This document shows positions 1 through 9,564 of a DNA stretch of 64,000 nt, piece by piece. The notes beneath the pieces were generated by a model. That model was given only the letters and a program-made list of their open reading frames with translations, made no database searches and had not been told where the DNA came from. Numbering within the stretch: position 1 is the first letter of the stretch; each line of letters starts with the position of its first letter. Origin of the DNA: Veillonella montpellierensis DSM 17217. Lineage in GTDB: Bacteria > Bacillota > Negativicutes > Veillonellales > Veillonellaceae. The stretch lies in contig NZ_KE384564.1 in assembly GCF_000426745.1 (NCBI RefSeq), forward strand, positions 17,246-81,245. The letters run 5' to 3'. Both the position numbers and the translations under genes were made by a program.

Positions 1-1320
1 CATGTTATTTTGCATACCACATATGAACAATGCTTAAAAGAAGGCGTTCACTTCTTACAAGAATGGTATTTACTTGATCTTGTAAAAGTAGATGGCCATA
101 TCTGTGGTGCCGTTATCTGGAACATGAAAGAAGGTAAAGTAGAAACCATCAAAACGAAGGCAATCGTATTAGCCACTGGTGGTTCTGGCCGTATTTTCTG
201 GACTCGTACCACAAATCCATTCTTGTCTACCGGCGATGGTATGGCAGCTGCATTCCGTGCAGGGGCTGCCTTGAAAGATATGGAAATGGTCCAATTCCAT
301 CCAACCGGTTTAGGTAAAACTGGTATCTTAATGTCTGAAGCTGTTCGTGGCGAAGGTGGTTACTTATTAAACTCCGAAGGCGAACGGTTCATGAAAAAAT
401 ATGCACCGAATAAAATGGAATTAGCGTCTCGTGACGTAGTAGCGAAAGCTATCGAAGTGGAAATCGCTGAAGGTCGTGGCCTTGGTGGATCTGGTCTAGA
501 CGCTTATGTAGTAGCTGACTTACGCCACTTAGGACCAGAAGTAATCATCGAAAAATTACATGGTATTCGCGACTTAGCGATTTCCTTCGAACATGCGGAT
601 CCATTAGTACAACCTGTGCCAATTCGTCCTACTTGCCACTATATTATGGGTGGTATCGACGTAGTAGACTACAAAACATGTGCTACTGAATTACCAGGCT
701 TGTTCGCCGCTGGCGAATGTTCCTGTATCTCGATTCACGGTGCCAATCGCCTTGGCGGTAACTCCTTAGCCGACGGTGTCGTATTTGGTCGTGTAGCTGG
801 TACTGGTGCGGCTAATTACGCTACCACTCATGAACAAGTGGAATGCACAACACAATTAGAAGAAAAAGCAGCTGAATGGGAAGCTAAGTTCAAAGAAGTC
901 ACTGCTCGCAAAACTGGTCGTCCTGTTGTAGAAATTCGTGATGCTCTAGCAAATGCGATGTGGAATAAATGCGGCATCTTCCGTAATGAAGAAGGTATGA
1001 CAGAAGCGTTAAACGAAATCAATCAATTAATTGAAGACTATAAAACTTGCTACGTTGGTGATGCAGAACGTACGTACAATATGGCGTTTGTTAACTACTG
1101 TGAAATCAACTCCATGTTGACAGTAGCAAAAGCAATCGTATCTGGTGCTTTATATCGTAAAGAATCGCGTGGTGCCCACTTACGTGAAGACTTTACGAAG
1201 CGTGATGATGTAAACTTCTTAAAACATAGTTTACAATACTTACAAGATGACGGAGAGTACAAATTGACAACCCGTGATGTAGTATTCACTAAATATGAAC
1301 CACAAGAAAGGAAGTACTAA
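1..1320 (+). CDS. sdhA: Succinate dehydrogenase/fumarate reductase flavoprotein subunit (5' end missing)
   Basis: FAD-binding catalytic subunit that interconverts succinate and fumarate. The reading frame is open to the window edge, so the N-terminal dinucleotide-binding region is missing. Visible are the FAD-domain end (VLATGG), the substrate-site HPTG, the RGEGG capping-domain segment, the HYxMGG motif and the SIHGANRLGGNSL segment of the C-terminal FAD-binding region. A Shine-Dalgarno for the next gene lies inside its last codons, so it is the first of three co-transcribed subunits. The CCG-domain partner downstream marks the enzyme as a non-classical (type E) complex. Whether the missing N-terminus carries a Tat signal, as in the periplasmic methylmenaquinol:fumarate reductase, cannot be seen. 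Family certain; direction of physiological use inferred. Confidence 0.95.
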   Translation, partial: HVILHTTYEQCLKEGVHFLQEWYLLDLVKVDGHICGAVIWNMKEGKVETIKTKAIVLATGGSGRIFWTRTTNPFLSTGDGMAAAFRAGAALKDMEMVQFHPTGLGKTGILMSEAVRGEGGYLLNSEGERFMKKYAPNKMELASRDVVAKAIEVEIAEGRGLGGSGLDAYVVADLRHLGPEVIIEKLHGIRDLAISFEHADPLVQPVPIRPTCHYIMGGIDVVDYKTCATELPGLFAAGECSCISIHGANRLGGNSLADGVVFGRVAGTGAANYATTHEQVECTTQLEEKAAEWEAKFKEVTARKTGRPVVEIRDALANAMWNKCGIFRNEEGMTEALNEINQLIEDYKTCYVGDAERTYNMAFVNYCEINSMLTVAKAIVSGALYRKESRGAHLREDFTKRDDVNFLKHSLQYLQDDGEYKLTTRDVVFTKYEPQERKY

Positions 1321-1321
1321 G

Positions 1322-2290
1322 ATGAGACAAATTACTTATAATATCACCCGTTATAATGAAGGCCGTTCTTATGTACAATCCTTTACATTTGATTACGAGC
1401 CAGATCGCACTATCCTTTGGGGCCTACAAAAAATCAAAGATACCCAAGATCCTACGTTAACATTCTTAGCAGCGTGTCGTTCCGCTGTATGTGGTGCTTG
1501 TTCCGTAAGAGTTAACGGTCAAGCTATGTTGGGTTGCGAAGCTAAAATTGATGAAGTAACAGAACGATTCCATAGCGATACGATCGACATTGCTCCTATC
1601 GGTAATTTCCGTGTGATTCGCGACTTGGTCGTTGATTGGGAAGCCAAAGTAGATCGCTTACGTACAGTAGCTCCTTGGATTTATATGAAGGCGGAATTTG
1701 CCAAAGGCAACGTGCGTCAAACACCAGCCGATTTCAAAAAATTCGTAGCCGGCACAGAATGTATTCTTTGTGGTTGCTGTGCCTCAGAATGTAATAAATT
1801 GACTGCCAACGAAGAAGACTTCTTAGAACCATATGTATTTACTAAGGCCAATCGCTTTGTATTGGATAGCCGTGACGAAGCCCCATTTGCTCATATCAAT
1901 CCTGCCTTAGCCCATGGCTTATGGAAATGCGTACACTGCATGAACTGTATCTCCCGTTGTCCTAAACATTTGAAACCAGCTCACGATATTTCCAATATGC
2001 GTAGAGAAGCAACAAAAGATGGTAATTTTGGTACAGGCATTGACCAAAAAGGGCCACGTCATGCGTTAGCTTTCAAAGACGACTTGAAGAAAACAGGGCG
2101 CTTGAAAGAAGTATCCATGAGTTTGAAATCCGATGGTATCGTGGACTCCTCTAAACAAATGTTTTACGCATTACGATTAATGAAACATGCTAAAATCAAT
2201 CCATTGGAATTAATCGTACCGCAACAACCAGTAAATGGTATTGACGGCGTTCGTAAGCTTATCAAAATGGCAGAGGAGGCTAGCAAATAA
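1322..2290 (+). CDS. sdhB: Succinate dehydrogenase/fumarate reductase iron-sulfur subunit
   Basis: Electron-transfer subunit of 322 aa. The ATG at 1322 is preceded by GAAAGGAAG, which overlaps the end of sdhA. The N-terminal plant-type [2Fe-2S] ferredoxin domain has Cys52, Cys57, Cys60 and Cys72. The C-terminal domain has two cysteine clusters, Cys147/150/153/157 (with an extra Cys152) and Cys203/206/209/213, consistent with [4Fe-4S]/[3Fe-4S] centres. It is longer than the roughly 240 aa classical SdhB, which fits the type E enzymes. Its stop overlaps the next start by one base (TAATG), implying translational coupling. It passes electrons between the flavoprotein and the CCG-domain subunit at the membrane. 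Confidence 0.95.
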   Translation: MRQITYNITRYNEGRSYVQSFTFDYEPDRTILWGLQKIKDTQDPTLTFLAACRSAVCGACSVRVNGQAMLGCEAKIDEVTERFHSDTIDIAPIGNFRVIRDLVVDWEAKVDRLRTVAPWIYMKAEFAKGNVRQTPADFKKFVAGTECILCGCCASECNKLTANEEDFLEPYVFTKANRFVLDSRDEAPFAHINPALAHGLWKCVHCMNCISRCPKHLKPAHDISNMRREATKDGNFGTGIDQKGPRHALAFKDDLKKTGRLKEVSMSLKSDGIVDSSKQMFYALRLMKHAKINPLELIVPQQPVNGIDGVRKLIKMAEEASK

Positions 2291-3162
2291 TGAAATACGC
2301 ATTTTTCCCTGGCTGCGTACTTGAAAGTGCAGCAAAAGAAGACTATATGGCAACCAAAGCGGTTGCTAAACGCTTAGGTATTCAAATTGAAGAGATTAAT
2401 GGCTGGACCTGTTGTGGTGCTTCCCATGTGCAAGACATCGAGCCATTGACAACCTTGGCTACCAACGCTCGTAACATTGCTTTAGCAGAAGAACAAGGAT
2501 TAGATGTATTGACTGTATGTAATACATGTACCCTTATGCTTCGAGAAGCCAAAAAAGAATTAGATGAAAATGCCACTAAACGGACAGAGGTCAACAATAT
2601 GCTCGCACAAATTGGCAAAGAGTATAAAGGTACTTCAAACATCACTCATTTCTTATGGGTCTTAATTCGCGATTATGGATTAGATAAACTCCGTACACAA
2701 GTGATAAAACCACTAACTGGTTTACGGGTGGCTGAATATTATGGTTGCCATATTCTTCGTCCGCAAGAAACAATGGACTTTGAAGATTACCAATTGCCAA
2801 CTAGCTTATTTGATTTAATTACCGCCATTGGTGCGACACCAATCGACTTCTCTCGCAAATTAGATTGCTGCGGTTTCCATGCCGTATATCCTGCGCATGA
2901 TTCAGTTATGCAAATGACTGGTTCCATCAATGCAGATGCTGTCAAAGAAGGGGCGGATTGCGTGGTAACTCCTTGCCCTCTTTGCCAAATGCAATTGGAT
3001 ATGTTCCAAAAAGAAGCAGAACAAACTGTATCGAAAGGAAAAGACATGCCAATCTTGCACATGTCACAATTAATCGGCTTGGCGCTTGGCATCAGTCCTA
3101 AAGAAATGGGTATGACCTCTCGTCACTTAACTGATGTAGGTTCTATCTTACAGTACATATAG
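2290..3162 (+). CDS. CCG-domain (HdrB/SdhE-like) membrane-associated subunit of type E succinate:quinone oxidoreductase
   Basis: Protein of 290 aa with two cysteine-rich CCG domains like heterodisulfide reductase HdrB and the third subunit of methylmenaquinol:fumarate reductase. The first domain shows FFPGC at residues 5-9, then WTCCG and CNTC. The second shows YGCHILRP, LDCCGFHA and CPLCQMQ. There are no transmembrane spans or heme-ligating helices, so it replaces the usual cytochrome b membrane anchor and is thought to reach the quinone through peripheral attachment. The start overlaps the sdhB stop. It is last in the operon; no strong terminator follows immediately. The name sdhE is used for this family but also for an unrelated assembly factor, so no symbol is given. 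Confidence 0.9.
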   Translation: MKYAFFPGCVLESAAKEDYMATKAVAKRLGIQIEEINGWTCCGASHVQDIEPLTTLATNARNIALAEEQGLDVLTVCNTCTLMLREAKKELDENATKRTEVNNMLAQIGKEYKGTSNITHFLWVLIRDYGLDKLRTQVIKPLTGLRVAEYYGCHILRPQETMDFEDYQLPTSLFDLITAIGATPIDFSRKLDCCGFHAVYPAHDSVMQMTGSINADAVKEGADCVVTPCPLCQMQLDMFQKEAEQTVSKGKDMPILHMSQLIGLALGISPKEMGMTSRHLTDVGSILQYI

Positions 3163-3239
3163 TATACACATGTCATATCGTATAATCGATATACTATGGC
3201 ATCTATCACACAATAGGTACCTATACCTAACATACTAGG

Positions 3240-3530
3240 AGGTTATAACAAAATATCCTCCACTAACACAGAGGAACGTTGATAAAAAATATGAACTACC
3301 CCCTTCAAAATGATGTTCAAATTTGGGGTGCCGTTCAATAGCAACGTTCCTCTGTATTTATATGTTAATAGGAAAAAGTATCTCAACATATCCTTTTCAT
3401 TACTCTAGTGTGGTCATGGTCAAATCTAGTACCAATGCATACAGTTACATCAAATCGGAAAAATCTAGCCGACTAGTATCCCATTAAATTATGGCATTTT
3501 TCTCAGATAAACAACACTTTCTTTTGACCC
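3240..3530 (+). mobile_element. Decayed insertion-sequence left end (copy A) with transposase N-terminal remnant
   Basis: The region aligns by eye with 12228-12462: a TAACAAAAT-type end, a GAGGAACGTTG stem-loop, then an ATG at 3416 followed by codons reading M-K-x-x-T/S-N-A-Y/H-x-Y, shared with the other copy, then a stop and a frameshift. Only the left end survives; no catalytic domain is present. The N-terminal pattern ending near DYGILI resembles IS1182-type transposases, but the family is not certain. It lies between the sdh operon and potE and cannot be autonomous. Confidence 0.5.
3268..3355. repeat. 14-bp perfect inverted repeat enclosing IS3-like end sequences
   Basis: ACAGAGGAACGTTG at 3268-3281 is matched perfectly by its reverse complement at 3342-3355. 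The same stem appears in the copy at 12228-12462 with a short loop. Here the loop is enlarged by about 46 bp (3292-3337) bounded by TGAACTACCCC and GGGGTGCCGTTCA, an imperfect inverted pair that resembles the two ends of an IS3/IS150-type element abutted together. Confidence 0.5.
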
Positions 3531-3783
3531 CCAAATAATGAAAGTATATACAAAAACTACTAGTATGCGTATAGGTAGTGTACTATACATAAGAGATACC
3601 GCTATGTCAAAATAAGTATATCTGTATGGAATCGATATATGACAATACGTACTGAGCCGATAATCACCTTCTTAATGTATATACTACGATATAAGAGGCA
3701 AAATATAGTTATATGCTATTTCATTAGGCACAGAGTAGACAATGTATAGTTCTCCTAGCAACAAAATTCAATCCTTCCCAAAG

Positions 3784-3840
3784 CATAGAAAAGACGTACC
3801 GTAATGAGCCATAGTCTCTTTACGATACGTCTTTTCTATG
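3784..3840 (-). terminator. Terminator downstream of potE
   Basis: A 21-bp stem with one mismatch (3784-3804 with 3820-3840). The T-rich segment CTTTTCTATG lies at the base on the minus strand. It sits 20 bp past the potE stop. Confidence 0.75.
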
Positions 3841-3860
3841 TGTCTATAAAATCTTATAGA

Positions 3861-5201
3861 TTAATCTTTAATTGTCACAGAACGGCTGATAGCGCGACGG
3901 AAATAAGGTACTAAGCGAAAGGCTACTTGATAAATCACAAAGCCTATAAGAACCACACTTAACCCGCCAATAACAGCTATATCGCCTGCTGCATACATAG
4001 CATATAGACAATATACTAACGCAATCACTAGGAACGGTTTAATGCGCGAGCGCATCGCTAGTGGTGCATGTTCCTTTTTTAATAATTTACTAGCTGCTAA
4101 CAATGTCAAAATATAAGGGAATACATTGGTAACAACTGCTAGATTAACTAAGTTAACAAACTGACGATTTAAACTTTCATCCGTCGTCATTAACGCCATC
4201 CCCGTTTGCACCGTTAAAATAATAACGAGTCCACGTACAGGTGCGTCGGCACGATTAACTCGAGCAAAAATCTTAGGGAATAGTCCTTCTTCTGCACAAG
4301 ATTTAAATACGCGAGATAATGTAAATTGCCAACAAAGAATGGCACCACAACAAGATATGACCATCATGGCCATAACAATCTTGCCGATTGTATCATTAAA
4401 CATATAGGCAAAGGTAAGTCCAAATGGTGCGGTAGAGTGTAATAAGTCTACATGTGGCACAATCCCTGCCATAACATTCGTGGAAAAAATATAAATAACC
4501 GCTACGATTAATGTACCAAAGAATGTAGCAATTGGTACATTCTTTTTCGGATTTTCTACTGCATCTGCATTAGCTGCTGCTGATTCAAAGCCTAAGAAAC
4601 TCCAAAGCGTCAATGCGATGGATTCACTAACTGCATCAAAGAATGGCATTCCATTAGGGTTCCAGACGGATACATACATATCCGCACTAAAGTAGTACCA
4701 ACCAACGGTACTGATGAAAATAACGGGTAGTACGGATCCCCATACGGTAATATTACCAATTCTTCCTGTCCGACGATTGCCTCCAAAATTAAGAATCGCC
4801 GCTAACCAAAGTAAAACAATGGTGGCTTCACTAATTTGCCACGGATTCAATGTGACATCAAATAATACAGCTGCGTAGCCGACTGCAGAAATAGCAATCG
4901 CTACATTAGCAATGACAAGCGATACGGCATATGCGTAGTTCGCCATAAAATGCCCGGTTCTACCAAAAGTATACTCCGAGTAACCGCCCATGCCACCCCG
5001 TTTAGTAGAGAACATACCGCATTGTGCAAAAATGTATGCTAATACTAACGAGCCCAAAGCCGTTACTAACCATGATAAAATCGAAATTGTCCCTACCTGT
5101 GCAAGTTGTGTAGGTAACATAATAATTCCTGCGCCAAACATATTAGCGGCTACCAAAGTGGTAAGCTGGAATACAGACATTTTTCTAGCGGTTGTTTTCA
5201 T
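3861..5201 (-). CDS. potE: Putrescine-ornithine antiporter (APC family)
   Basis: Inner-membrane amino acid/polyamine antiporter of 446 aa with about twelve hydrophobic segments. It closely follows E. coli PotE along its whole length as I recall that sequence: the N-terminal NMFGAGIIMLPT, AQCGMFSTKRGGMGGYSEY, VSLVIANVAIAISAVGY, and ALTLWSFLGFESAAANADAVENPKKNVPIA. It exchanges ornithine for putrescine, or takes up putrescine with protons. The start is backed by AAAGGGG, 8 bases upstream of the ATG. It is monocistronic, with a terminator behind. No ornithine decarboxylase gene is adjacent, so import or exchange cannot be settled; the neighbouring argG/argH make an ornithine/arginine link plausible. 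Confidence 0.88.
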   Translation of the reverse strand: MKTTARKMSVFQLTTLVAANMFGAGIIMLPTQLAQVGTISILSWLVTALGSLVLAYIFAQCGMFSTKRGGMGGYSEYTFGRTGHFMANYAYAVSLVIANVAIAISAVGYAAVLFDVTLNPWQISEATIVLLWLAAILNFGGNRRTGRIGNITVWGSVLPVIFISTVGWYYFSADMYVSVWNPNGMPFFDAVSESIALTLWSFLGFESAAANADAVENPKKNVPIATFFGTLIVAVIYIFSTNVMAGIVPHVDLLHSTAPFGLTFAYMFNDTIGKIVMAMMVISCCGAILCWQFTLSRVFKSCAEEGLFPKIFARVNRADAPVRGLVIILTVQTGMALMTTDESLNRQFVNLVNLAVVTNVFPYILTLLAASKLLKKEHAPLAMRSRIKPFLVIALVYCLYAMYAAGDIAVIGGLSVVLIGFVIYQVAFRLVPYFRRAISRSVTIKD

Positions 5202-5352
5202 GTATCAATCCCCTTTCTCCGGTGGTGAATTTTTTCTCGTCCATAATTCACTGTAATGGTTTAATACCGCCTACACGTACATCAGTTCTCGCGGAAATGG
5301 GCAAGAATGTGATGACGTTAAAATTGTGTATTCTATTGTCAGTATACTTGCT

Positions 5353-5388
5353 AGTATCATTTATACATAATTACAATCATATGATACT
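5353..5388. promoter_or_regulatory. Inverted repeat in the potE upstream region
   Basis: AGTATCAT (5353-5360) and ATGATACT (5381-5388) form a perfect 8-bp inverted repeat about 150-190 bp before the potE start. The surrounding sequence is AT-rich and could hold the promoter. No known regulator is assigned; the site is a weak candidate. The rest of 5202-5783 shows no gene. Confidence 0.25.
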
Positions 5389-5783
5389 ATTCATGTTCAA
5401 AACTCTTATATAATTATAATTATCTATAAACAAATGCATCAGTATCTGTTTCTTAGTACTGATTTATAATACCATCATTTTCATGAGAATGAAAGTGTTT
5501 TTTTACAATAAAAAATGCTTACCAACCTAGTTATTATCTATAATGGCAAGGCTCTATACGAATGAGATTGTCATATATGGCTTATTACCTACACTTTCCA
5601 CGCTACTACGCTCTACTATGCTCCAATAGAGGACATCAAAAGTTACACACATTGAATAAAAACGGATATTTTAGCCATATATCTCTAATATTTTCTATTT
5701 TAACTACCTTAGCTGCATATTTTACCCATTTCTCCGCTTATAGTTTGTAAAATTTTACGGCTTACCTAACCTAAATCGTCTGT

Positions 5784-5836
5784 ATAAAAAAAGCTATCGC
5801 CATATGTCCATGATACATAGACATATAGCGATAGAA
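5784..5836 (-). terminator. Terminator downstream of argH
   Basis: CTATCGCCATATGTC and GACATATAGCGATAG pair with one mismatch. On the minus strand the stem is followed by a run of seven T. It lies about 30 bp past the argH stop. Confidence 0.85.
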
Positions 5837-5866
5837 GAGTGTCACCTGATCCTATCGATAGAGATA

Positions 5867-7294
5867 TTAAGGTTCAACTTGTTGAATGATGCGTAACCAT
5901 TCTTGTATTTGGGCTTCTTCACGGTGAATTACCGCTTGTCCAACCTGCCGCTGCCGAGCTACGCATTCTGGTGCAGTGCCACTATAATTATTTCTACCTT
6001 TCACGCAAGATTCTATCGTAATCGCATCTAAAATATCCGCTTCAAAATGGGGCGAAATAGCTTTAAAGTCTTCTACGGTCAAATCTAGTAATACGCAATG
6101 ATTTTGAATACAATGTTGCACCGCAGCGCCTACGATTTCATGAGCTTCTCTAAAAGGTACGCCCTTTTTAGCCAAATAATCTGCCATATCCGTAGCATTG
6201 GAAAAATCATCGTCTAATACATCATGCATCCGCTTGCCGTTTACTTTCATACCACGAAGCATAGCCGCATTGATGGATAAGCCAAAATGAACGGTATCTA
6301 TCGCATCAAAAATACCTTCTTTATCTTCTTGCATATCTTTATTATAGGTTAATGGCAGTCCTTTTAATGTGGTCAATAATCCTAGCAAGTGACCGTAAAT
6401 ACGACCCGTTTTACCACGTACTAATTCGCATACGTCAGGATTTTTCTTTTGTGGCATAATGCTAGACCCCGTACAGTGGGCATCATCTAATTCGATAAAT
6501 CCAAATTCGGTAGTGGACCATAGGATCAATTCTTCACTAAGACGACTCAAGTGCATCATACATAAGGAAGCAAAGCTCAAAAATTCTACTACATAATCAC
6601 GATCACTCACTGCATCCATACTATTTTCATAGATGGAAGAAAATCCTAATAGTTGTTGCGTATATGATTGATCAATGCCGTAGGTACTCCCAGCTAGAGC
6701 CCCCGCACCTAAAGGCATGCTATCCGCATGAGTAAACACTAAAGGCAATCGTTCAAAGTCCCGTTGCATCATGGAAAAGTAGGCCATCATGTGGTGTGAA
6801 AACAATACAGGCTGCGCCCGTTGTAAATGGGTATAGCCAGGCATGATAACATCTTCATACTTGCTAGCCACTTCTAAAATAGCTTTTTGCATATCTACTA
6901 ATAACGTCGCCATATGAACTACTTCTTTACGTACTAGCATATGCAAATCTACGGCGCATTGGTCATTGCGACTACGTCCCGTATGAAGTCGCCCTCCAGC
7001 TTCACCGATAGCATCGGTTAATCGTTTTTCAATATTCATATGAATATCTTCTAAGGCTACGGAAAAGTCGAAGGACCCGCTTTCAATTTGTTCTCGAATG
7101 GCGGTTAATCCCTCTACAATAGCATCACAATCAGCTTGTGAAATAATGCCTTGTTTTGCTAACATCTTGGCATGTGCTTTACTGCCTGCAATATCCTCTG
7201 CATACATTCGTTGATCAAAGGCGATGGAAGATGTGAAATCTTCTACCGCTTTATCGGTTCCCTTTGTAAATCGGCCACCCCATAATTTTGCCAT
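5867..7294 (-). CDS. argH: Argininosuccinate lyase
   Basis: Cytoplasmic last enzyme of arginine synthesis: argininosuccinate to arginine and fumarate. It has 475 aa, the usual length. Visible motifs are the N-terminal WGGRF, HTGRSRND at 104-111 (substrate binding), GYTHLQRAQP near 153 with the catalytic His, and the fumarase/aspartase superfamily signature SSIMPQKKNPD at 277-287, whose serine is the proton-abstracting residue on the mobile loop. It lies 149 bp after argG in the same direction, with a strong hairpin between, so expression relative to argG may be tuned by partial termination. Confidence 0.97.
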   Translation of the reverse strand: MAKLWGGRFTKGTDKAVEDFTSSIAFDQRMYAEDIAGSKAHAKMLAKQGIISQADCDAIVEGLTAIREQIESGSFDFSVALEDIHMNIEKRLTDAIGEAGGRLHTGRSRNDQCAVDLHMLVRKEVVHMATLLVDMQKAILEVASKYEDVIMPGYTHLQRAQPVLFSHHMMAYFSMMQRDFERLPLVFTHADSMPLGAGALAGSTYGIDQSYTQQLLGFSSIYENSMDAVSDRDYVVEFLSFASLCMMHLSRLSEELILWSTTEFGFIELDDAHCTGSSIMPQKKNPDVCELVRGKTGRIYGHLLGLLTTLKGLPLTYNKDMQEDKEGIFDAIDTVHFGLSINAAMLRGMKVNGKRMHDVLDDDFSNATDMADYLAKKGVPFREAHEIVGAAVQHCIQNHCVLLDLTVEDFKAISPHFEADILDAITIESCVKGRNNYSGTAPECVARQRQVGQAVIHREEAQIQEWLRIIQQVEP

Positions 7295-7326
7295 GTAATA
7301 CTCCTTTTCTTACCATACCTAGCAAG

Positions 7327-7366
7327 AAGAACCTCAGTCACATATACCGATGTGGCTGAGGTTCTT
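7327..7366 (-). terminator. Hairpin between argG and argH (possible partial terminator)
   Basis: AAGAACCTCAGTCACAT pairs with ATGTGGCTGAGGTTCTT over 17 bp with one G-T pair and a six-base loop. On the minus strand TTCTTCTT follows rather than a clean T-run. It could be a weak terminator or an mRNA-stabilising stem. Confidence 0.55.
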
Positions 7367-7443
7367 TACACGCCTATGTACCAATGCATCGGTGATAGGT
7401 AGTCCATAGGTATATAGTATCGTCTATGTATGGTACATACTAA

Positions 7444-8655
7444 TTATTGATGAGATTTTTCTTTCATTAATGCATTAATTTTTAATGGCAATCCAAATAG
7501 ATTGATAAAGCCTTCTGCATCTGCTTGGTTATATACATCATCTTCTTCAAAAGTAACAAATTCTTGACTGTATAAAGAATATGGACTAGTGGCACCAGCA
7601 CTCATAATGTTGCCTTTGTATAAATGTAATGTAACTCTTCCTGTCACTGTTTGTTGTGTAGTGTCTACAAAGGCTTGAAGTGCATCTCGCAATGGAGCAA
7701 ACCACATGCCATCATATACTAATTCAGCATATTTATTGGCGATTTGTTCTTTATAGTGGTACGTAGCTCTATCGAGGCAAAGATATTCTAGTTCTCTGTG
7801 GGCATACATAATAATCGCTCCCCCTGGATTTTCATAAACCCCACGAGATTTCATGCCTACCAATCTATTTTCTACAATATCTACAATGCCGATACCATTT
7901 TTTGCACCTATATCATTAAGCATTTGTAATAAAACAAGTGGGCTTGCTTGTTTTCCATTCACCGCTACTGGTACACCTTCTTTAAAATCGATGGTCACCT
8001 CTGTTACGGCATCTGGCGCTTCCATTTGTGATTTACATACTAATAATACATCATCTTTTGGTGCGTTAGCAGGATCTTCTAAATGACCGCCCTCATGAGA
8101 TAAATGCCATACGTTTTGGTCCATACTATATGGATGTGATTTCGTAGCCACTACAGGGATATTATGCTTAGCTGCATATTCCATACAATCTTCACGGCCC
8201 TTGAATTCCCATTCTCTCCAAGGAGCGATAATCTTAGTATTTGGTGCTAATGCTTTGATTGCCAATTCAAAGCGAACTTGGTCATTCCCTTTGCCAGTAG
8301 CACCATGAGCGATGGCATCAGCTCCTTCTTGTTGTGCCACATCGACAAGAATTTTAGCGATTAATGGTCGTGCGAAAGAAGTACCTAATAAGTATTTCCC
8401 TTCATATACGGCACCAGCTTTTACAGTAGGCCAAATATAATCTTTCACAAATTCTTCTTGTGCATCCACAATATACGCTTTAGAAGCACCAGAAGCGATG
8501 GCCTTCTTTTCTACGGCGGCATAATCTTCTGGTTGCCCTAAATTAACACAACAAGCAATCACTTCACAACCATAATTTTCTTTTAACCACGGAATGATAA
8601 CCGATGTATCTAATCCGCCTGAATACGCTAATACTACTTTTTTTACATCACTCAT
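7444..8655 (-). CDS. argG: Argininosuccinate synthase
   Basis: Joins citrulline and aspartate with ATP in arginine synthesis. The N-terminal ATP-pyrophosphatase P-loop is AYSGGLDTS (residues 10-18). Further family segments are [12 protein letters not shown] and the C-terminal YSLYSQEF. The start is set at the ATG at 8655 (403 aa), because AAGAGG sits 8 bases before it. An in-frame GTG three codons earlier abuts that ribosome binding site and is unlikely. The gene has its own promoter about 200 bp upstream, with a long perfect inverted repeat over its -35 element. argH follows in the same direction. Confidence 0.97.
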   Translation of the reverse strand: MSDVKKVVLAYSGGLDTSVIIPWLKENYGCEVIACCVNLGQPEDYAAVEKKAIASGASKAYIVDAQEEFVKDYIWPTVKAGAVYEGKYLLGTSFARPLIAKILVDVAQQEGADAIAHGATGKGNDQVRFELAIKALAPNTKIIAPWREWEFKGREDCMEYAAKHNIPVVATKSHPYSMDQNVWHLSHEGGHLEDPANAPKDDVLLVCKSQMEAPDAVTEVTIDFKEGVPVAVNGKQASPLVLLQMLNDIGAKNGIGIVDIVENRLVGMKSRGVYENPGGAIIMYAHRELEYLCLDRATYHYKEQIANKYAELVYDGMWFAPLRDALQAFVDTTQQTVTGRVTLHLYKGNIMSAGATSPYSLYSQEFVTFEEDDVYNQADAEGFINLFGLPLKINALMKEKSHQ

Positions 8656-8853
8656 GGTAGACACCTCTTAACCCCATTACTACGTATTAATTTATCATAT
8701 GCATAATCTACTGTTGGAGTATAAAACTTGTTCAACTAAGTAAAAGCAAACCATCGGCAAGACTTATATGCAGCTAACACGACCATGGCAATATCACTTA
8801 CCTATCCGTTTGCTCCTATTCATGCACATATATACTCTATAACTACGGTTTTC

Positions 8854-8882
8854 ATTATACAACCGTAAGAATTTTTATGCAA
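8854..8882 (-). promoter_or_regulatory. argG promoter
   Basis: On the minus strand TTGCAT, a 17-base spacer and a perfect TATAAT. This gives an untranslated leader of roughly 190 bases before the argG ATG. The -35 element overlaps the inverted repeat at 8865-8905. Confidence 0.8.
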
Positions 8883-8905
8883 GTATTTTTTATAAAAATT
8901 CTTAC
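8865..8905. promoter_or_regulatory. Candidate ArgR/AhrC operator over the argG promoter
   Basis: A perfect 14-bp inverted repeat (GTAAGAATTTTTAT and its complement) with a 13-base centre covers the -35 element of argG. On the minus strand one edge reads TGCATAAAAATTCTT, close to the ARG-box pattern TGNATWWWWATNCA. Position and composition suit an arginine repressor. No argR gene is in the window. Confidence 0.5.
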
Positions 8906-9564
8906 AATCACAATTTGATAAACTATCTACACCGCTTTGCACAGCAGATAATGATTAATTAGTTCGTCTTTTGTCAACTTTTACTCTACTACTTATATGT
9001 ATATTTCTTTATGCAGTCATTATAAATATACTCCATTCATATCACTTTCAAACGGCTACACTACATGTAATCAGTGTATCCATGTCATCAGATTGTACAT
9101 AATGCATAACATCGTTTCTATGAAAGCACGCCCCATACTACGATTCATCTATTCGAAACTCTATCTAATAAACATGACTTACCTCATAGTAGTCTGTGTT
9201 ACAGCAAAATGATGATGAAGTCATACTATCATCTACTAAGTGCCGCTGATTTTGCTGTGTCTATTCGTTTACGAGGTCTGCGGATTGCTAATTCTATGAT
9301 TCATTCACTATGAACGAGGCTTACGTAATTAGCCTACAAGCGATGTATACTGATTACAAAATAAATAACGTAGAAAAAGAAGTAAATCCTCTAGTTGTCA
9401 TTTAGCTATTTATTATGCATACTAATTGCCGAAATAGATAACTTAGAAAAAGTCCCTATATATCGGCAAACTTGTAGATTCTCATAGTCATATGCCTTTA
9501 TTCTCCAAGTGACGCATCATAATTTTCTATCTCCCCCTAGAGTCTTATACATCCAAGTTACAAA
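8906..9564. other. Gene-free spacer
   Basis: About 660 bp between the argG control region and a bidirectional terminator. The longest open frames (for example 8997-9212, +) lack a ribosome binding site and resemble no protein I recognise. No tRNA, repeat or transposon relic was recognised. It may be a degraded gene. Confidence 0.4.

Noticed and set aside
8671-8850. Riboswitch or attenuator in the long argG leader
   Set aside because: Only short 7-bp complementary stretches (AGCAAAC / GTTTGCT) and no terminator or known riboswitch core were found.
8997-9212. 71-codon frame in the long spacer after argG
   Set aside because: No ribosome binding site, no recognisable protein and AT-rich random composition.
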